The position numbers were made by a program, and so were the translations under genes. Below the pieces are notes generated by a model. That model did no database searches. It was given only the letters and a program-made list of their open reading frames with translations, and was not told the DNA's origin. 64,000 bases of DNA, taken from an uncultured Steroidobacter sp. GTDB taxonomy: Bacteria; Pseudomonadota; Gammaproteobacteria; Steroidobacterales; Steroidobacteraceae. The DNA lies in the NCBI RefSeq assembly GCF_937958065.1, contig NZ_CALFXI010000102.1, positions 62,001-126,000 of the forward strand, in the 5' to 3' direction. Shown here piece by piece: positions 7,635 to 16,135 of the stretch. Each line of letters opens with the position of its first letter. The first letter of the stretch is position 1.

Positions 7635-10079
7635 ATGAAACGGTGCCTGTGCGTGTGGCGAAACTATCTGAGCGCGGCGTTACGCAATCTGTCGCGCAAT
7701 CGGCTCTACGCGGCGTTGAACATCGTCGGCCTGGCGATCGGGCTGGCGGCCGGAATCTTCGCCGGGCTCTACGTACGCGAGGAGTTGAGTTACGAGCGAT
7801 TCCTCCCGGGCCATGAAAATATCTATCGCGTCTCGATGACGCGACAGGTGCCCGGCACGGCCGCCGCGGCATTCAGCACTGCGTATCATCGGGTCGCGGA
7901 ATGGCTCGAAAGTGATTTTCCCGAGATCCAGGCGATCGGCCGGCTATGGATGGTTCGCAAAGCCGTGCGCAACGGCGAGATCGAAACTCAGCAGCAAGTC
8001 GCCTTCGCCGATCCCGACTTTTTCCGTGTTTTCTCGTTGCCGACGATCGCCGGTGATCTCACCAATGCACTGAGCACACCCGATGACATCGTGCTCACCC
8101 GCCAGGCCGCTCGCAAATATTTTGGCGAGGACGCGCCCATCGGCAAGACGCTCGAGCTGGACCGCAACGTTGTCATGCGCGTCACGGCGGTGATCGAGGA
8201 TCTGCCTTCCAACACGCATTTGAATTTTACCCTCATCGCATCCGATGCGCGGTTGCTGCAGGAGTTGTCGCAGCTACCGGAATTCAACGTCCGCAAGTTC
8301 GAAGCGCATACCTACTTCCGCCTGGATCCGCAGACCTCGATCGATTCGTTGCATGAACGCATGACGAGCCTGGTCGATCGTCATCAGAAATTTCCGCCCG
8401 GCATCCAGCTCCAGGTGGATGTGCTGCCGATCCGGGACATTCACTTGAGGTCCCAGGCACAGTTTCCGCTCGAGCCTCCCGGCGACCTGCAGACGGTCTA
8501 TGCGATCGCAGCCATCGGCCTGCTCATCGTCGTGATTGCCGGTATCAATTTTGTGAATCTGATGACGTCCCGCGCCTCGCAGCGCGCAGTCGAGGTGGGC
8601 GTACGTAAGGTTGCGGGCGCGAGCAGGCGCGATCTGATGTGGCAGTTCATCGGTGAGTCGCTGATCTACGTGACGCTTGCAATGCTGGTGGCAATTGCCG
8701 CGGTCGAGCTGCTGATGCCCTACTTCAACGCGTTGCTGGACCGCAGCCCAGGTGACGACGGCACGCCCACCATCCGCTTCGAATATTGGCAAGATCCGAT
8801 GCTCGGCTTCACCCTCCTCGCTGCGGTGCTCGCGATCGGTGTCACGGCGGGCTTCTATCCGGCGCTGGTCATGTCGGCGTTCCGCCCCGTCAACACAGTC
8901 AAGTCCACGCGCAGCGGCGGCGGATCTTTCAAGGTGCGCCAGTTACTGGTCGTGCTGCAGTTCGGCGTCCTGGTGCTGCTGATCCTGGCAACCACGGTCA
9001 TTCATCGTCAGACTCAATTTGCCTTGAACGACGGCCTGCGCATCGATCGCGATCAAGTCTTGCTGGTCTCGTTCAGAAACCCGAACACCCGGCAGGGATT
9101 TCAGGAGGCCTTGCGCGAGATTGCTGGGGTTGAGGCAGTGACCAGCTCGCATACCGCGCCGACCAATCTTGGTACGACTCAGCTCACGGCGCAGCTCCCC
9201 GGCGGCGCTCAAACGGCGCTGCAGTTCACGCCGGTCGACTTCAACTTTCATGAGTTCTATGGCTTGCAGCCGCTCGCGGGTCGATTGTTCTCACGCGAAC
9301 GTGGCACCGATGCGGTGCCGGCCAATCCGCAGGGCGGTACGCAGCTGGCGTTGATCGTCAATGAGGCCACCGTGCGCGCACTCGGGCTTGCCACGCCCGA
9401 GGCGGCGGTCGGACAGATGCTGAAGATCAAGGAATGGTCGCCGAATCTGGAGTATCAGATCGTCGGCGTCATCCCGGATTTTCCAGTGGATTCCATTCGC
9501 GTTGCCATTCAGCCCACGGTCCACTTCGTGGATCAGAACCGGCTCACCCTGATCAGCGCCCGGCTGAGCGGTCACGCCATTCCGGAAACGCTCGGCCGGA
9601 TCAATCGGCTGTGGCAACGGCTCGGAGAGCCACGGCCCATCGAGAGCCAGTTTCTGAATGACTATTACGAGTCTCTGTACACCGGCGTCAGGCAGCAGGC
9701 GCGCCTGTTCAATTGTTTCACCGTCATCGCACTGGTCATCGCCTCGCTCGGGCTGTTCGGCCTGTCCGTGTTCGCGGCCCAGCAGCGCACCAAGGAAGTC
9801 GGCATCCGCAAGGCGATGGGTGCAGGCACCAGAGAGATCATGGAGTTGTTGCTGTGGCAGTTCACCCGGCCCGTGCTGATCGCCACTCTACTCGCGCTGC
9901 CAGTCGGAGCCTGGCTGATGCAACGCTGGCTGAACGGTTTCGCTCAGCGGATATCGCTCGACGCGTGGCTGTTGCTTGCAGCTGGTGTGTCAGCGCTGCT
10001 GATCGGTACGTTGACGGTCGCCGCCCACGTCTTCTTCGTTGCGCGATGGCGGCCAGCCGCAGCGTTACGAGAAGAATGA
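7635..10079 (+). CDS. FtsX/MacB-like ABC transporter permease
   Basis: An 814-residue inner-membrane protein with the duplicated MacB plan: TM1 (about residues 25-47), a periplasmic core, three helices with the FtsX signature (VGVRKVAGASRRDLMWQF), a further helix, a second periplasmic core, and a C-terminal FtsX block (EVGIRKAMGAGTREIMELLL). Such permeases pair with an ATPase to move lipoproteins, peptides or toxins, or to transmit mechanical signals. No ATPase gene is adjacent, so its partner must be elsewhere. ATG 7635 is used, but GGGGA sits very close to it, so the start is uncertain. Confidence 0.85.
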   Translation: MKRCLCVWRNYLSAALRNLSRNRLYAALNIVGLAIGLAAGIFAGLYVREELSYERFLPGHENIYRVSMTRQVPGTAAAAFSTAYHRVAEWLESDFPEIQAIGRLWMVRKAVRNGEIETQQQVAFADPDFFRVFSLPTIAGDLTNALSTPDDIVLTRQAARKYFGEDAPIGKTLELDRNVVMRVTAVIEDLPSNTHLNFTLIASDARLLQELSQLPEFNVRKFEAHTYFRLDPQTSIDSLHERMTSLVDRHQKFPPGIQLQVDVLPIRDIHLRSQAQFPLEPPGDLQTVYAIAAIGLLIVVIAGINFVNLMTSRASQRAVEVGVRKVAGASRRDLMWQFIGESLIYVTLAMLVAIAAVELLMPYFNALLDRSPGDDGTPTIRFEYWQDPMLGFTLLAAVLAIGVTAGFYPALVMSAFRPVNTVKSTRSGGGSFKVRQLLVVLQFGVLVLLILATTVIHRQTQFALNDGLRIDRDQVLLVSFRNPNTRQGFQEALREIAGVEAVTSSHTAPTNLGTTQLTAQLPGGAQTALQFTPVDFNFHEFYGLQPLAGRLFSRERGTDAVPANPQGGTQLALIVNEATVRALGLATPEAAVGQMLKIKEWSPNLEYQIVGVIPDFPVDSIRVAIQPTVHFVDQNRLTLISARLSGHAIPETLGRINRLWQRLGEPRPIESQFLNDYYESLYTGVRQQARLFNCFTVIALVIASLGLFGLSVFAAQQRTKEVGIRKAMGAGTREIMELLLWQFTRPVLIATLLALPVGAWLMQRWLNGFAQRISLDAWLLLAAGVSALLIGTLTVAAHVFFVARWRPAAALREE

Positions 10080-10138
10080 GCCTTGGCTGCCGAGCGGTTC
10101 GTCATCGGCCGCAACCCCGCCGAGATTCCGATGCCGCT

Positions 10139-10405
10139 TCAGCGCAGCTGGCTGTCCTTGCTGCCGCGGCGGTTGTAGCCGCTGAAGGCGGCCTGGTGCT
10201 TGTCTTCGGCTTCCTGGCAAGGAATGCACAGGCGCACGCCGGGGATGGCCTTGCGGCGGGCTTCCGGAATCTCGGCCCCGCAGTCGGCGCAATGGGTCAG
10301 GCTCGGGCCGCTGGGCAGCGCGCTCTTGGCACGCTCCACGGCGTCCTTCACCGTCGCGTCGATCTGGTCCTGGACTGCGCCGTCACCGGCCCAACCTGTG
10401 GCCAT
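10139..10405 (-). CDS. DksA/TraR-type C4 zinc-finger protein (YbiI-like)
   Basis: An 88-residue protein of the DksA/TraR zinc-finger group. Cysteines 39, 42, 60 and 63 form a C4 site (CADCG ... CIPC), followed by the conserved tail SGYNRRGSKDSQLR that is characteristic of E. coli YbiI. It lacks the long coiled coil of DksA, so action on RNA polymerase through the secondary channel is not assured; the YbiI role is unknown. ATG 10405 is chosen because GAGGTG precedes it and the family starts MA(T/S)GWA; GTG 10411 is in frame. It is convergent with the permease gene. Confidence 0.9.
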   Translation of the reverse strand: MATGWAGDGAVQDQIDATVKDAVERAKSALPSGPSLTHCADCGAEIPEARRKAIPGVRLCIPCQEAEDKHQAAFSGYNRRGSKDSQLR

Positions 10406-10411
10406 GGTCAC

Positions 10412-10781
10412 CTCACCGCTGAATGCATGTTCGAATGCCAGTCATGAGGGCGAGTGTAAGCCGCGCAAGGGTCCGGAAAGCGGCTCGCGGCCGGCATCAT
10501 ATTGAGGCGACTACGCTTCTTTTCGGCCCATCCCGGAGCATGACCTAAGCAATCCGACCACAGCCGGTGGCAATCTTGATCGCATTGCCAAAAAACTCGC
10601 GCCGAGCCGTTGCCTTTCGAAGTCGCTGGAGTATATTCCGGCCATAGACGCTTGAGCGGACTGAGAAATGCCGCCGGGCGACTCAAGTACCCTTCTCAGC
10701 TATCGCTCGCCGTTGTTGTTGCTGGAATGATCGTGTGATCCTTGGCGCCATCAGCGGCTAACCCATCCGGGAGTCAGTTGA
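10412..10781. other. 370-bp intergenic stretch, no gene recognised
   Basis: This lies between the YbiI-like gene (minus) and the small unknown gene (plus) and should hold both promoters. One near-palindrome, GGAGTATATTCC at 10628-10639, differs by one base from the perfect palindrome at 2116-2127. No convincing coding frame, RNA gene or terminator is seen. Confidence 0.5.
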
Positions 10782-11120
10782 ATGAGCAGCGCCTGGGAGA
10801 ATTTTTTCGCCGCGACGGTCGTGCTTGCGTCCGCCGGGCCCATCAAGCATCGGCTGGTCGAAGCCTTTCGCGAGCACCTTGCCGATCTCGAAGAAGACGA
10901 GTTGCCGCGGGAGATCCGCGACGAATTCACCTCATTGTCGAGCGCCATGTGCTCGGTGCGCCCCATGAAGGGCGAGAACGCGATTCAGGCCACCGTCCGC
11001 AAGATGTCCGACTCGGAAGCCGGCGGCTTCGCAGTGCGTATCGTCGGCATGCTCGGCGTGCTGGCGCGCCTTCAGGCGGCGCAGCGTGCACCGAAATTGC
11101 GCGCCGTTGGCGAGGATTGA
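10782..11120 (+). CDS. Small protein of unknown function, 112 aa
   Basis: Not recognised. The protein looks soluble and mainly helical, with an acidic stretch HLADLEEDELPREIRDEF and no signal peptide, membrane helix or cysteine pair. ATG 10782 follows GGGAGTCAGTTGA, a fair ribosome site, and codon use resembles the neighbours, which argues for a real gene. It stands alone on the plus strand and converges with the TIR-like gene, 26 bp away. No role is proposed. Confidence 0.65.
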   Translation: MSSAWENFFAATVVLASAGPIKHRLVEAFREHLADLEEDELPREIRDEFTSLSSAMCSVRPMKGENAIQATVRKMSDSEAGGFAVRIVGMLGVLARLQAAQRAPKLRAVGED

Positions 11121-11146
11121 GCTCGCCCCGGTCGCGGCGCAGTCGA

Positions 11147-11608
11147 TCAGTCCTCCAGCTTGAACTCGATCGTGTCCCAGCGGGCCGTGTCTTCGTGACG
11201 GGCCTGCCGGCGGATTGCGTCCGCGATGGACCGCTCGTTCCATTCGATGATCTCATCGCCGAGCGCCTCCAGCTGCACCGGCACCTTTTCCTTGATGCCG
11301 AATTTCTCCAGCACGATCACCGGTTTCTCCAGGCCCTTGGCGCAGTTCAACTGGAAGTCGATCAACTCCCGATGCCGCTGGTACAGCCCGGCCGGCACGA
11401 TCACGCATTCGGCCAGGGCGATCTGTTTGCGTAATTCTTCCTTCATCGCCTCGCGCGAGCTGGTGGCGAACTCCGGATTGCTACAGTTGCGGTAGTAGAA
11501 GTTGTGCGAGCTCTCCAGATACTCGAACACGCGGTGATAATCGTCCGAGGGCTCGAACGCATGACTGACGAACAGCCGCACCGGATTGTGTTGAGAAATG
11601 CTGCCCAC
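11147..11608 (-). CDS. TIR-like (MTH538/ThsB-type) domain protein
   Basis: A 153-residue single-domain protein. The opening strand RLFVSHAFEPSDDYHR, the helix/strand LRKQIALAECVIVPAGLY and the segment IDFQLNCAKGLEKPVIVLEK match the TIR-like MTH538/DUF1863 group, which includes the Thoeris subunit ThsB. In catalytic relatives the position before the helix, usually written (I/V)D(F/Y)E, is Glu; here it is Gln86. Glu81 lies five residues earlier. NAD-consuming activity is therefore doubtful by eye. The start is GTG 11608, with GGGAG about ten bases upstream. It is divergent from an EEP-fold phosphoesterase gene. No ThsA or other defence gene is nearby. Confidence 0.7.
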   Translation of the reverse strand: MGSISQHNPVRLFVSHAFEPSDDYHRVFEYLESSHNFYYRNCSNPEFATSSREAMKEELRKQIALAECVIVPAGLYQRHRELIDFQLNCAKGLEKPVIVLEKFGIKEKVPVQLEALGDEIIEWNERSIADAIRRQARHEDTARWDTIEFKLED

Positions 11609-11714
11609 TTGGCTGGCTCCCGCCGCGATGATGGGCCCATTCTAATCCATAATGCTGCTGTAGAATGCGGCGGCCCGCGACCCTAAGCCGATGCTTCGAG
11701 CTCACGCGAACACG

Positions 11715-12458
11715 ATGCGCTTCGTTCTGTACAACATCCGGTATGCCACCGGTTTCGGCCCGGCCTTCCACTTGCCGGTGCCCGGGGCAGGCTACCTCCG
11801 CAGCAATTCGCGCGTGCTCAATGGCATCACCGAGTGGCTCAAGTCGCTCGATCCGGACCTGGTCGGCTTGATCGAGATCGATACCGGCTCGATCCGCTCC
11901 GGGCTGGTCAACCAGGCCAAGCAGATTGCCGATTCGCTCGGCCACTACTCGACCTACCAGTGCAAATACGGCACGACCTCGATCAATCAGCTGATGCCGA
12001 TCGTCCGCAAGCAGAGCAATGCGTTCCTCGCGGCGCCGCGCGTCGAGGGCGAGCGCTTCCATTACTTCGAGACCGGCATCAAGCGGCTGATCATCGAGCT
12101 GGAGCTGGAGGAATGCGCCATCTTCCTGGTGCACCTGTCGCTGAAGTTCCGCCACCGCCACGACCAGCTGCGGCACCTGCACGAGCTGGTGAAGCGCGCC
12201 AGCAAGCCGGTGATCGTGGCCGGCGACTTCAACACCTTCTGGGGCGATCACGAGATCTACCTGTTCATGGAAGCCTCGGGCCTGAAGAGCGCCAATCGGC
12301 TCGGCCTGCCCTCCTACCCCAGCAACAAGCCCCGCAAGGAGCTGGACTTCGTGCTGTATTCCAACGGCATCGAAGTGACTCAATTCGATGTGCCGGACGT
12401 GCGTTTCTCGGACCACCGGCCGCTGATCTGCGATTTCAACATCCGGCCCAGAACCTGA
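11715..12458 (+). CDS. Endonuclease/exonuclease/phosphatase (EEP) family protein
   Basis: A 247-residue Mg2+-dependent phosphoesterase of the DNase I/AP-endonuclease fold. The full catalytic set is visible: Asn7 (YNIR), Glu54 (LIEID), His140 (LVHLSLK), Asp171 and Asn173 (AGDFNTFWGD), Asp211 (ELDFVL) and the terminal SDH pair Asp233/His234. Members cleave DNA, RNA, phosphoinositides or sphingomyelin, so the substrate cannot be named. There is no signal peptide, so it is probably cytoplasmic. ATG 11715 gives the usual MRFVLYN start; ATG 11691 is in frame, and neither has a clear ribosome site. It is divergent from the TIR-like gene. Confidence 0.85.
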   Translation: MRFVLYNIRYATGFGPAFHLPVPGAGYLRSNSRVLNGITEWLKSLDPDLVGLIEIDTGSIRSGLVNQAKQIADSLGHYSTYQCKYGTTSINQLMPIVRKQSNAFLAAPRVEGERFHYFETGIKRLIIELELEECAIFLVHLSLKFRHRHDQLRHLHELVKRASKPVIVAGDFNTFWGDHEIYLFMEASGLKSANRLGLPSYPSNKPRKELDFVLYSNGIEVTQFDVPDVRFSDHRPLICDFNIRPRT

Positions 12459-12480
12459 ATAAAAAACCGCGGAGTCGATC

Positions 12481-14520
12481 ATGACCGAAGCCACGGCCGC
12501 TGCCAGCGGCGCCGCTCACTGGCGATTGGAAACCGAAGCAAACGGCGTCGCCTGGCTGATCATCGACAAGGCCAACGCCGCGGTGAACAGCCTGTCGCGC
12601 GAGGTGATGGAAGAGCTGGATGCCATTCTCACGGCCCTGGCTCGCACCCCGCCCAAGGCGCTGATCGTCGCCTCGGGCAAGAACGGATTCATCGCCGGGG
12701 CCGACATCAAGGGCTTCGTCGGGATCGACTCGCCGGAGGCGGCGTACCAGATGATTCGCCAGGGCCAGCAGGTGGTCGACAAGCTGGCCCGCCTGCGGTG
12801 TGTGACGGTCGCCGCGATCAATGGCTTCGCGCTCGGCGGCGGTCTCGAAGTGGCGCTGGCGTGCCGGTACCGCGTGGCGGTCGACGATCCTTCGGTGACG
12901 CTCGGCTTTCCGGAGGTGCAGCTCGGCGTGCATCCGGGCTTGGGTGGCACGGTCCGAGCCGTGCAGCTGGCAGGCCCGGTGGCGGCCATGGATCTGATGC
13001 TCACGGGCCGGCACATCCGTCCCAAGCAGGCACTGCAGATGGGCCTGGTCGACAAGCTCGCGCCGCCTGCACAACTGCGCGATGTCGCCCGCCAGATCGC
13101 GCTCGACCCGCCGCCCGTGAAGACGATGTCGCTGAAGAACCGGCTGCTGAATCTGGGGCTGGTGCGACCCATCCTCGCCGGGCAGATGCGCGTGCAAGTG
13201 GCAAAGCGGGTTCGCCCGGAGCATTACCCCGCGCCCTATAAATTGATCGAGCTGTGGCAGGAGTATGGCGGCGCGGGTGAGCGCGCCTACGACGCCGAAG
13301 CCCGCTCGATGGGCAATCTGTTGTGCACGCCGACTTCACGCAATCTGGTCCGCGTGTTCTTTTTGCAAGAACGACTCAAATCCGCCGGCAAGAGCGGCGG
13401 CGAGCCGATCCAGCATGTGCACGTGGTTGGCGCAGGCGTCATGGGCGGCGACATCGCGGCTTGGTGCGCGGCCCGCGGCCTCACCGTGACGTTGCAGGAT
13501 CGCGAGGAAAAATACGTCGCGCCTGCGATGGAGCGTGCAAGGAAGTTTTTCGAGAAGCGCTATCCGGATCCCGCCAGGCGCGATGAAGTGCTCGCGCGTT
13601 TGAAAGCCGATGTGCCAGGCGCGGGCGTGCCGCAGGCGGATCTGGTGATCGAGGCCATCTTCGAGAATCTCGAAGCGAAGCAAGAGCTGTACGCGCGTCT
13701 CGAACCGCAGCTCAAACCCAATGCCGTGCTCGCAACCAACACCTCGAGCATCGTGCTGGAGCAGCTGGCCGAGAAGCTGGCACAACCTCAGCGACTCATC
13801 GGGCTGCATTTTTTCAATCCCGTCGCGCGCATGCCGCTGGTCGAAGTCATTCACGCGGCGAACACGGACCCGCAGGAAGTTCAGGCGGGGCTGGCGTTCG
13901 CACGACGGATCGACAAGCTCGCGATCGCCTGTCGCAGCGCGCCCGGATTTCTCGTCAATCGCGTGCTCATGCCCTACTTGAGCGAAGCCGTGCGCGCTGC
14001 TCAGGAGGGCATTGCGTTCGCGTCGATCGATCGCGCCGCCGAGGAATTCGGCATGCCCATGGGCCCGATCGAACTGGCCGATGTGGTCGGTCTGGATGTG
14101 GTCATGAGCGTGGGCAAAGTGTTCTTCGAGACCGGCGCGGAAGTGCCGCCGGTGCTTGCGACCCGCTTTTCGGCCCGGAAATTTGGCAAGAAAACGGGCG
14201 AAGGCTTCTACGTGTGGCAGAACGACAAGCCGGTGAAACCGGCGCACACCGGCCAGAGCGCGCCCGAGGATCTGCAGGACCGGTTGCTGCTGCCCCTGAT
14301 CAACGAGGCGGTCGCCGTGCTGCGGCAACGCATCGTCGAAGATCCCGATCTGATCGACGCCGGCGTGATCTTCGGCGCGGGCTTCGCGCCTTTCCGAGGG
14401 GGGCCTTTGCAATACGCCCGTACGCGCGGTGTCGATGCCATCGTCGCCCGCTTACAAGAATTACAAACGGTCCACGGTGACAGATTTGCACCGGACGAAG
14501 GCTGGGATTTACTGCGCTGA
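12481..14520 (+). CDS. Bifunctional enoyl-CoA hydratase / 3-hydroxyacyl-CoA dehydrogenase (FadJ/FadB-like)
   Basis: A 679-residue fused enzyme for two steps of fatty-acid beta-oxidation: hydration of 2-enoyl-CoA, then NAD+ oxidation of the 3-hydroxyacyl-CoA. The crotonase half (about 1-200) has oxyanion residues in GFIAGADIKGF and catalytic Glu123 (GGGLEVALAC) and Glu145 (GFPEVQLG). The dehydrogenase half has the Rossmann motif GAGVMGGDIA near residue 317 and His443 in GLHFFNPVARMPLVEVI. Both active sites appear intact. It is slightly shorter than E. coli FadJ/FadB, and no thiolase gene is adjacent. The acyl-CoA specificity is not readable from the sequence. Confidence 0.93.
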   Translation: MTEATAAASGAAHWRLETEANGVAWLIIDKANAAVNSLSREVMEELDAILTALARTPPKALIVASGKNGFIAGADIKGFVGIDSPEAAYQMIRQGQQVVDKLARLRCVTVAAINGFALGGGLEVALACRYRVAVDDPSVTLGFPEVQLGVHPGLGGTVRAVQLAGPVAAMDLMLTGRHIRPKQALQMGLVDKLAPPAQLRDVARQIALDPPPVKTMSLKNRLLNLGLVRPILAGQMRVQVAKRVRPEHYPAPYKLIELWQEYGGAGERAYDAEARSMGNLLCTPTSRNLVRVFFLQERLKSAGKSGGEPIQHVHVVGAGVMGGDIAAWCAARGLTVTLQDREEKYVAPAMERARKFFEKRYPDPARRDEVLARLKADVPGAGVPQADLVIEAIFENLEAKQELYARLEPQLKPNAVLATNTSSIVLEQLAEKLAQPQRLIGLHFFNPVARMPLVEVIHAANTDPQEVQAGLAFARRIDKLAIACRSAPGFLVNRVLMPYLSEAVRAAQEGIAFASIDRAAEEFGMPMGPIELADVVGLDVVMSVGKVFFETGAEVPPVLATRFSARKFGKKTGEGFYVWQNDKPVKPAHTGQSAPEDLQDRLLLPLINEAVAVLRQRIVEDPDLIDAGVIFGAGFAPFRGGPLQYARTRGVDAIVARLQELQTVHGDRFAPDEGWDLLR

Positions 14521-14660
14521 TCGCGCCCGGTAGCGCGGTCTTACCGGTAAATCGGCTGTGCTACCATCCGGCGCGGATCTGTAAGCTCAGGTCTGCCCCG
14601 GATCCGCGCCGCCGGTCGTCGCGTTGCTCGGGCAACTGATCCCTTCGACACTGGAGACAC

Positions 14661-15722
14661 ATGGAAAGCAAGCCGCTCGATCTTGGCCTGCTTCGGTCAT
14701 TTTCCCCGCTGGACGGATTGAAACCCGAGAACCTGCAGACGCTGGCGCGCAAGACCGTGCTCCGCGAGCTGTCCGCGGGACGCTTTCTGTTCAAGGAAGG
14801 CGATAGCGACAAGCGCACCTATTACCTGGTGAGCGGCGTGCTCGAGCTGCTGAAGGACGAACGCTCCGTCATGATGTTGCGTGCCGGCTCTCCAGAAGCA
14901 CGCAGCCCCATCGCCCCTTTCACACCGCGACGCTATACCGCGCGTGCCGTCTCCGAACGGGTCGAGTTCATCGCCATCGACAGCGACATGCTCGACATGA
15001 TGCTCACCTGGGACCAGACCGGTTCGTACGAGGTCGGCGAGCTGAGCACCGCCAACGAGCAGGCACCGCCGAGCGACGACTGGATGACGACGCTGCTGCA
15101 GACCAAGGCGTTTCATCGCATTCCCCCGGCCAACATCCAGGCGATCTTCATGCGCATGCAGCGCCTGGAAACCAAGGCCGGCGACGTCATCATCAAACAA
15201 GGCGACGACGGCGATTATTTCTACGTGATCGTCAAAGGCAAATGCCTGGTCACGCGCGAGACGCCGCTGAACAAGGCCGGCATCAAGCTCGCCGAGCTCG
15301 GCATGGGCGATACCTTCGGCGAAGAAGCCTTGATCGCCGACGCGAAGCGCAACGCGAGCATCACCATGCTCACCGATGGCGCGCTGATGCGGCTGGCGAA
15401 AGACGATTTCCGCAAGCTGCTCAACGAACCGATGCTGCAATGGGTGGACCTGGAACAGGCCCGGGACATCGTCGCGCGCGGCGGCAAATGGCTCGACGTG
15501 CGGCTGCCGAGCGAGTTCGACAACTTCCACCTGGACGATGCGCTCAACCTGCCGCTGTATTTCATTCGTCTGAAGCTGAAAACGCTGGACCCGAAGCTGC
15601 ACTACGTCGTGGTCTGCGACACGGGTCGCCGCAGCTCCGCCGCGGCCTATATTCTCGCCGAGCGCGATTTGAATGCGTCGGTGCTGAAAGGCGGAATGAA
15701 CGCGGCGAACCTGAAGAAATAA
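14661..15722 (+). CDS. Double cyclic-nucleotide-binding domain plus rhodanese protein
   Basis: A 353-residue soluble protein with three domains. A first cNMP-binding fold (about 5-125) has PRRYTARA but lacks the usual Gly-Glu of the phosphate cassette. A second cNMP fold (about 140-260) has a near-canonical cassette, FGEEALIADAKRNAS. A rhodanese domain (about 260-350) carries the sulfur-accepting Cys319 in VVCDTGRRSS. A role in cNMP-gated sulfur transfer or redox sensing is plausible but unproven. ATG 14661 follows GGAGACAC, a good ribosome site. It is convergent with pilZ. Confidence 0.85.
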   Translation: MESKPLDLGLLRSFSPLDGLKPENLQTLARKTVLRELSAGRFLFKEGDSDKRTYYLVSGVLELLKDERSVMMLRAGSPEARSPIAPFTPRRYTARAVSERVEFIAIDSDMLDMMLTWDQTGSYEVGELSTANEQAPPSDDWMTTLLQTKAFHRIPPANIQAIFMRMQRLETKAGDVIIKQGDDGDYFYVIVKGKCLVTRETPLNKAGIKLAELGMGDTFGEEALIADAKRNASITMLTDGALMRLAKDDFRKLLNEPMLQWVDLEQARDIVARGGKWLDVRLPSEFDNFHLDDALNLPLYFIRLKLKTLDPKLHYVVVCDTGRRSSAAAYILAERDLNASVLKGGMNAANLKK

Positions 15723-15738
15723 ACGCCGCGGACGACAG

Positions 15739-16095
15739 TCACATCGTGTGCGTGGGCTTGTCGCCACCCAGGGCGCCCGCCAGATAGCTCTCGATCTTGC
15801 GCTGGGTGTTGCCGCGATCCTGTTCGCTGAACTGCACGCCGATGCCCGCCGTGCGCTTGCCCTGCGCGCCCTTGGGCGTCATCCAGATCACGCGGCCGGC
15901 GACCGGCAGCTTCTCGTCCTCGCCCATCAGGTTCAGCAGCATGAACACTTCATCGCCGAGCCGGTAATTGCTGTTGGTCGGAATGAACAGGCCGCCGTTC
16001 TTCACGAACGGCATGTACGCCAGGTACAGGGCACTCTTGTCCTTGATTGTCAGAGTCAGCAAACCGGGCTTGCTGCTGGGTTGACGCATGACCAT
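15739..16095 (-). CDS. pilZ: PilZ, type IV pilus assembly protein
   Basis: A 118-residue single PilZ domain (MPFVKNGGLFIPT, GDEVFMLLNLMGEDEKLPVA, GRVIWMTPKGAQGKRTAGIG). The arginine motif RxxxR that contacts c-di-GMP in other PilZ domains is not seen, which fits true PilZ orthologues: these act in pilus biogenesis by protein contact. GGAAAG precedes ATG 16095. Its place downstream of holB and tmk matches the Pseudomonas/Xanthomonas gene order. No other pilus gene lies in the window. Confidence 0.92.
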   Translation of the reverse strand: MVMRQPSSKPGLLTLTIKDKSALYLAYMPFVKNGGLFIPTNSNYRLGDEVFMLLNLMGEDEKLPVAGRVIWMTPKGAQGKRTAGIGVQFSEQDRGNTQRKIESYLAGALGGDKPTHTM

Positions 16096-16135
16096 GCGAT
16101 CTTTCCGACGGGCCTTTAGCAGTTGAAAAAAGTGC

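Noticed and set aside
11147..12458. A Thoeris-type defence system
   Set aside because: Only a ThsB-like fold is present; no ThsA (SIR2/SLOG or Macro effector) is nearby, and the expected catalytic Glu is Gln.
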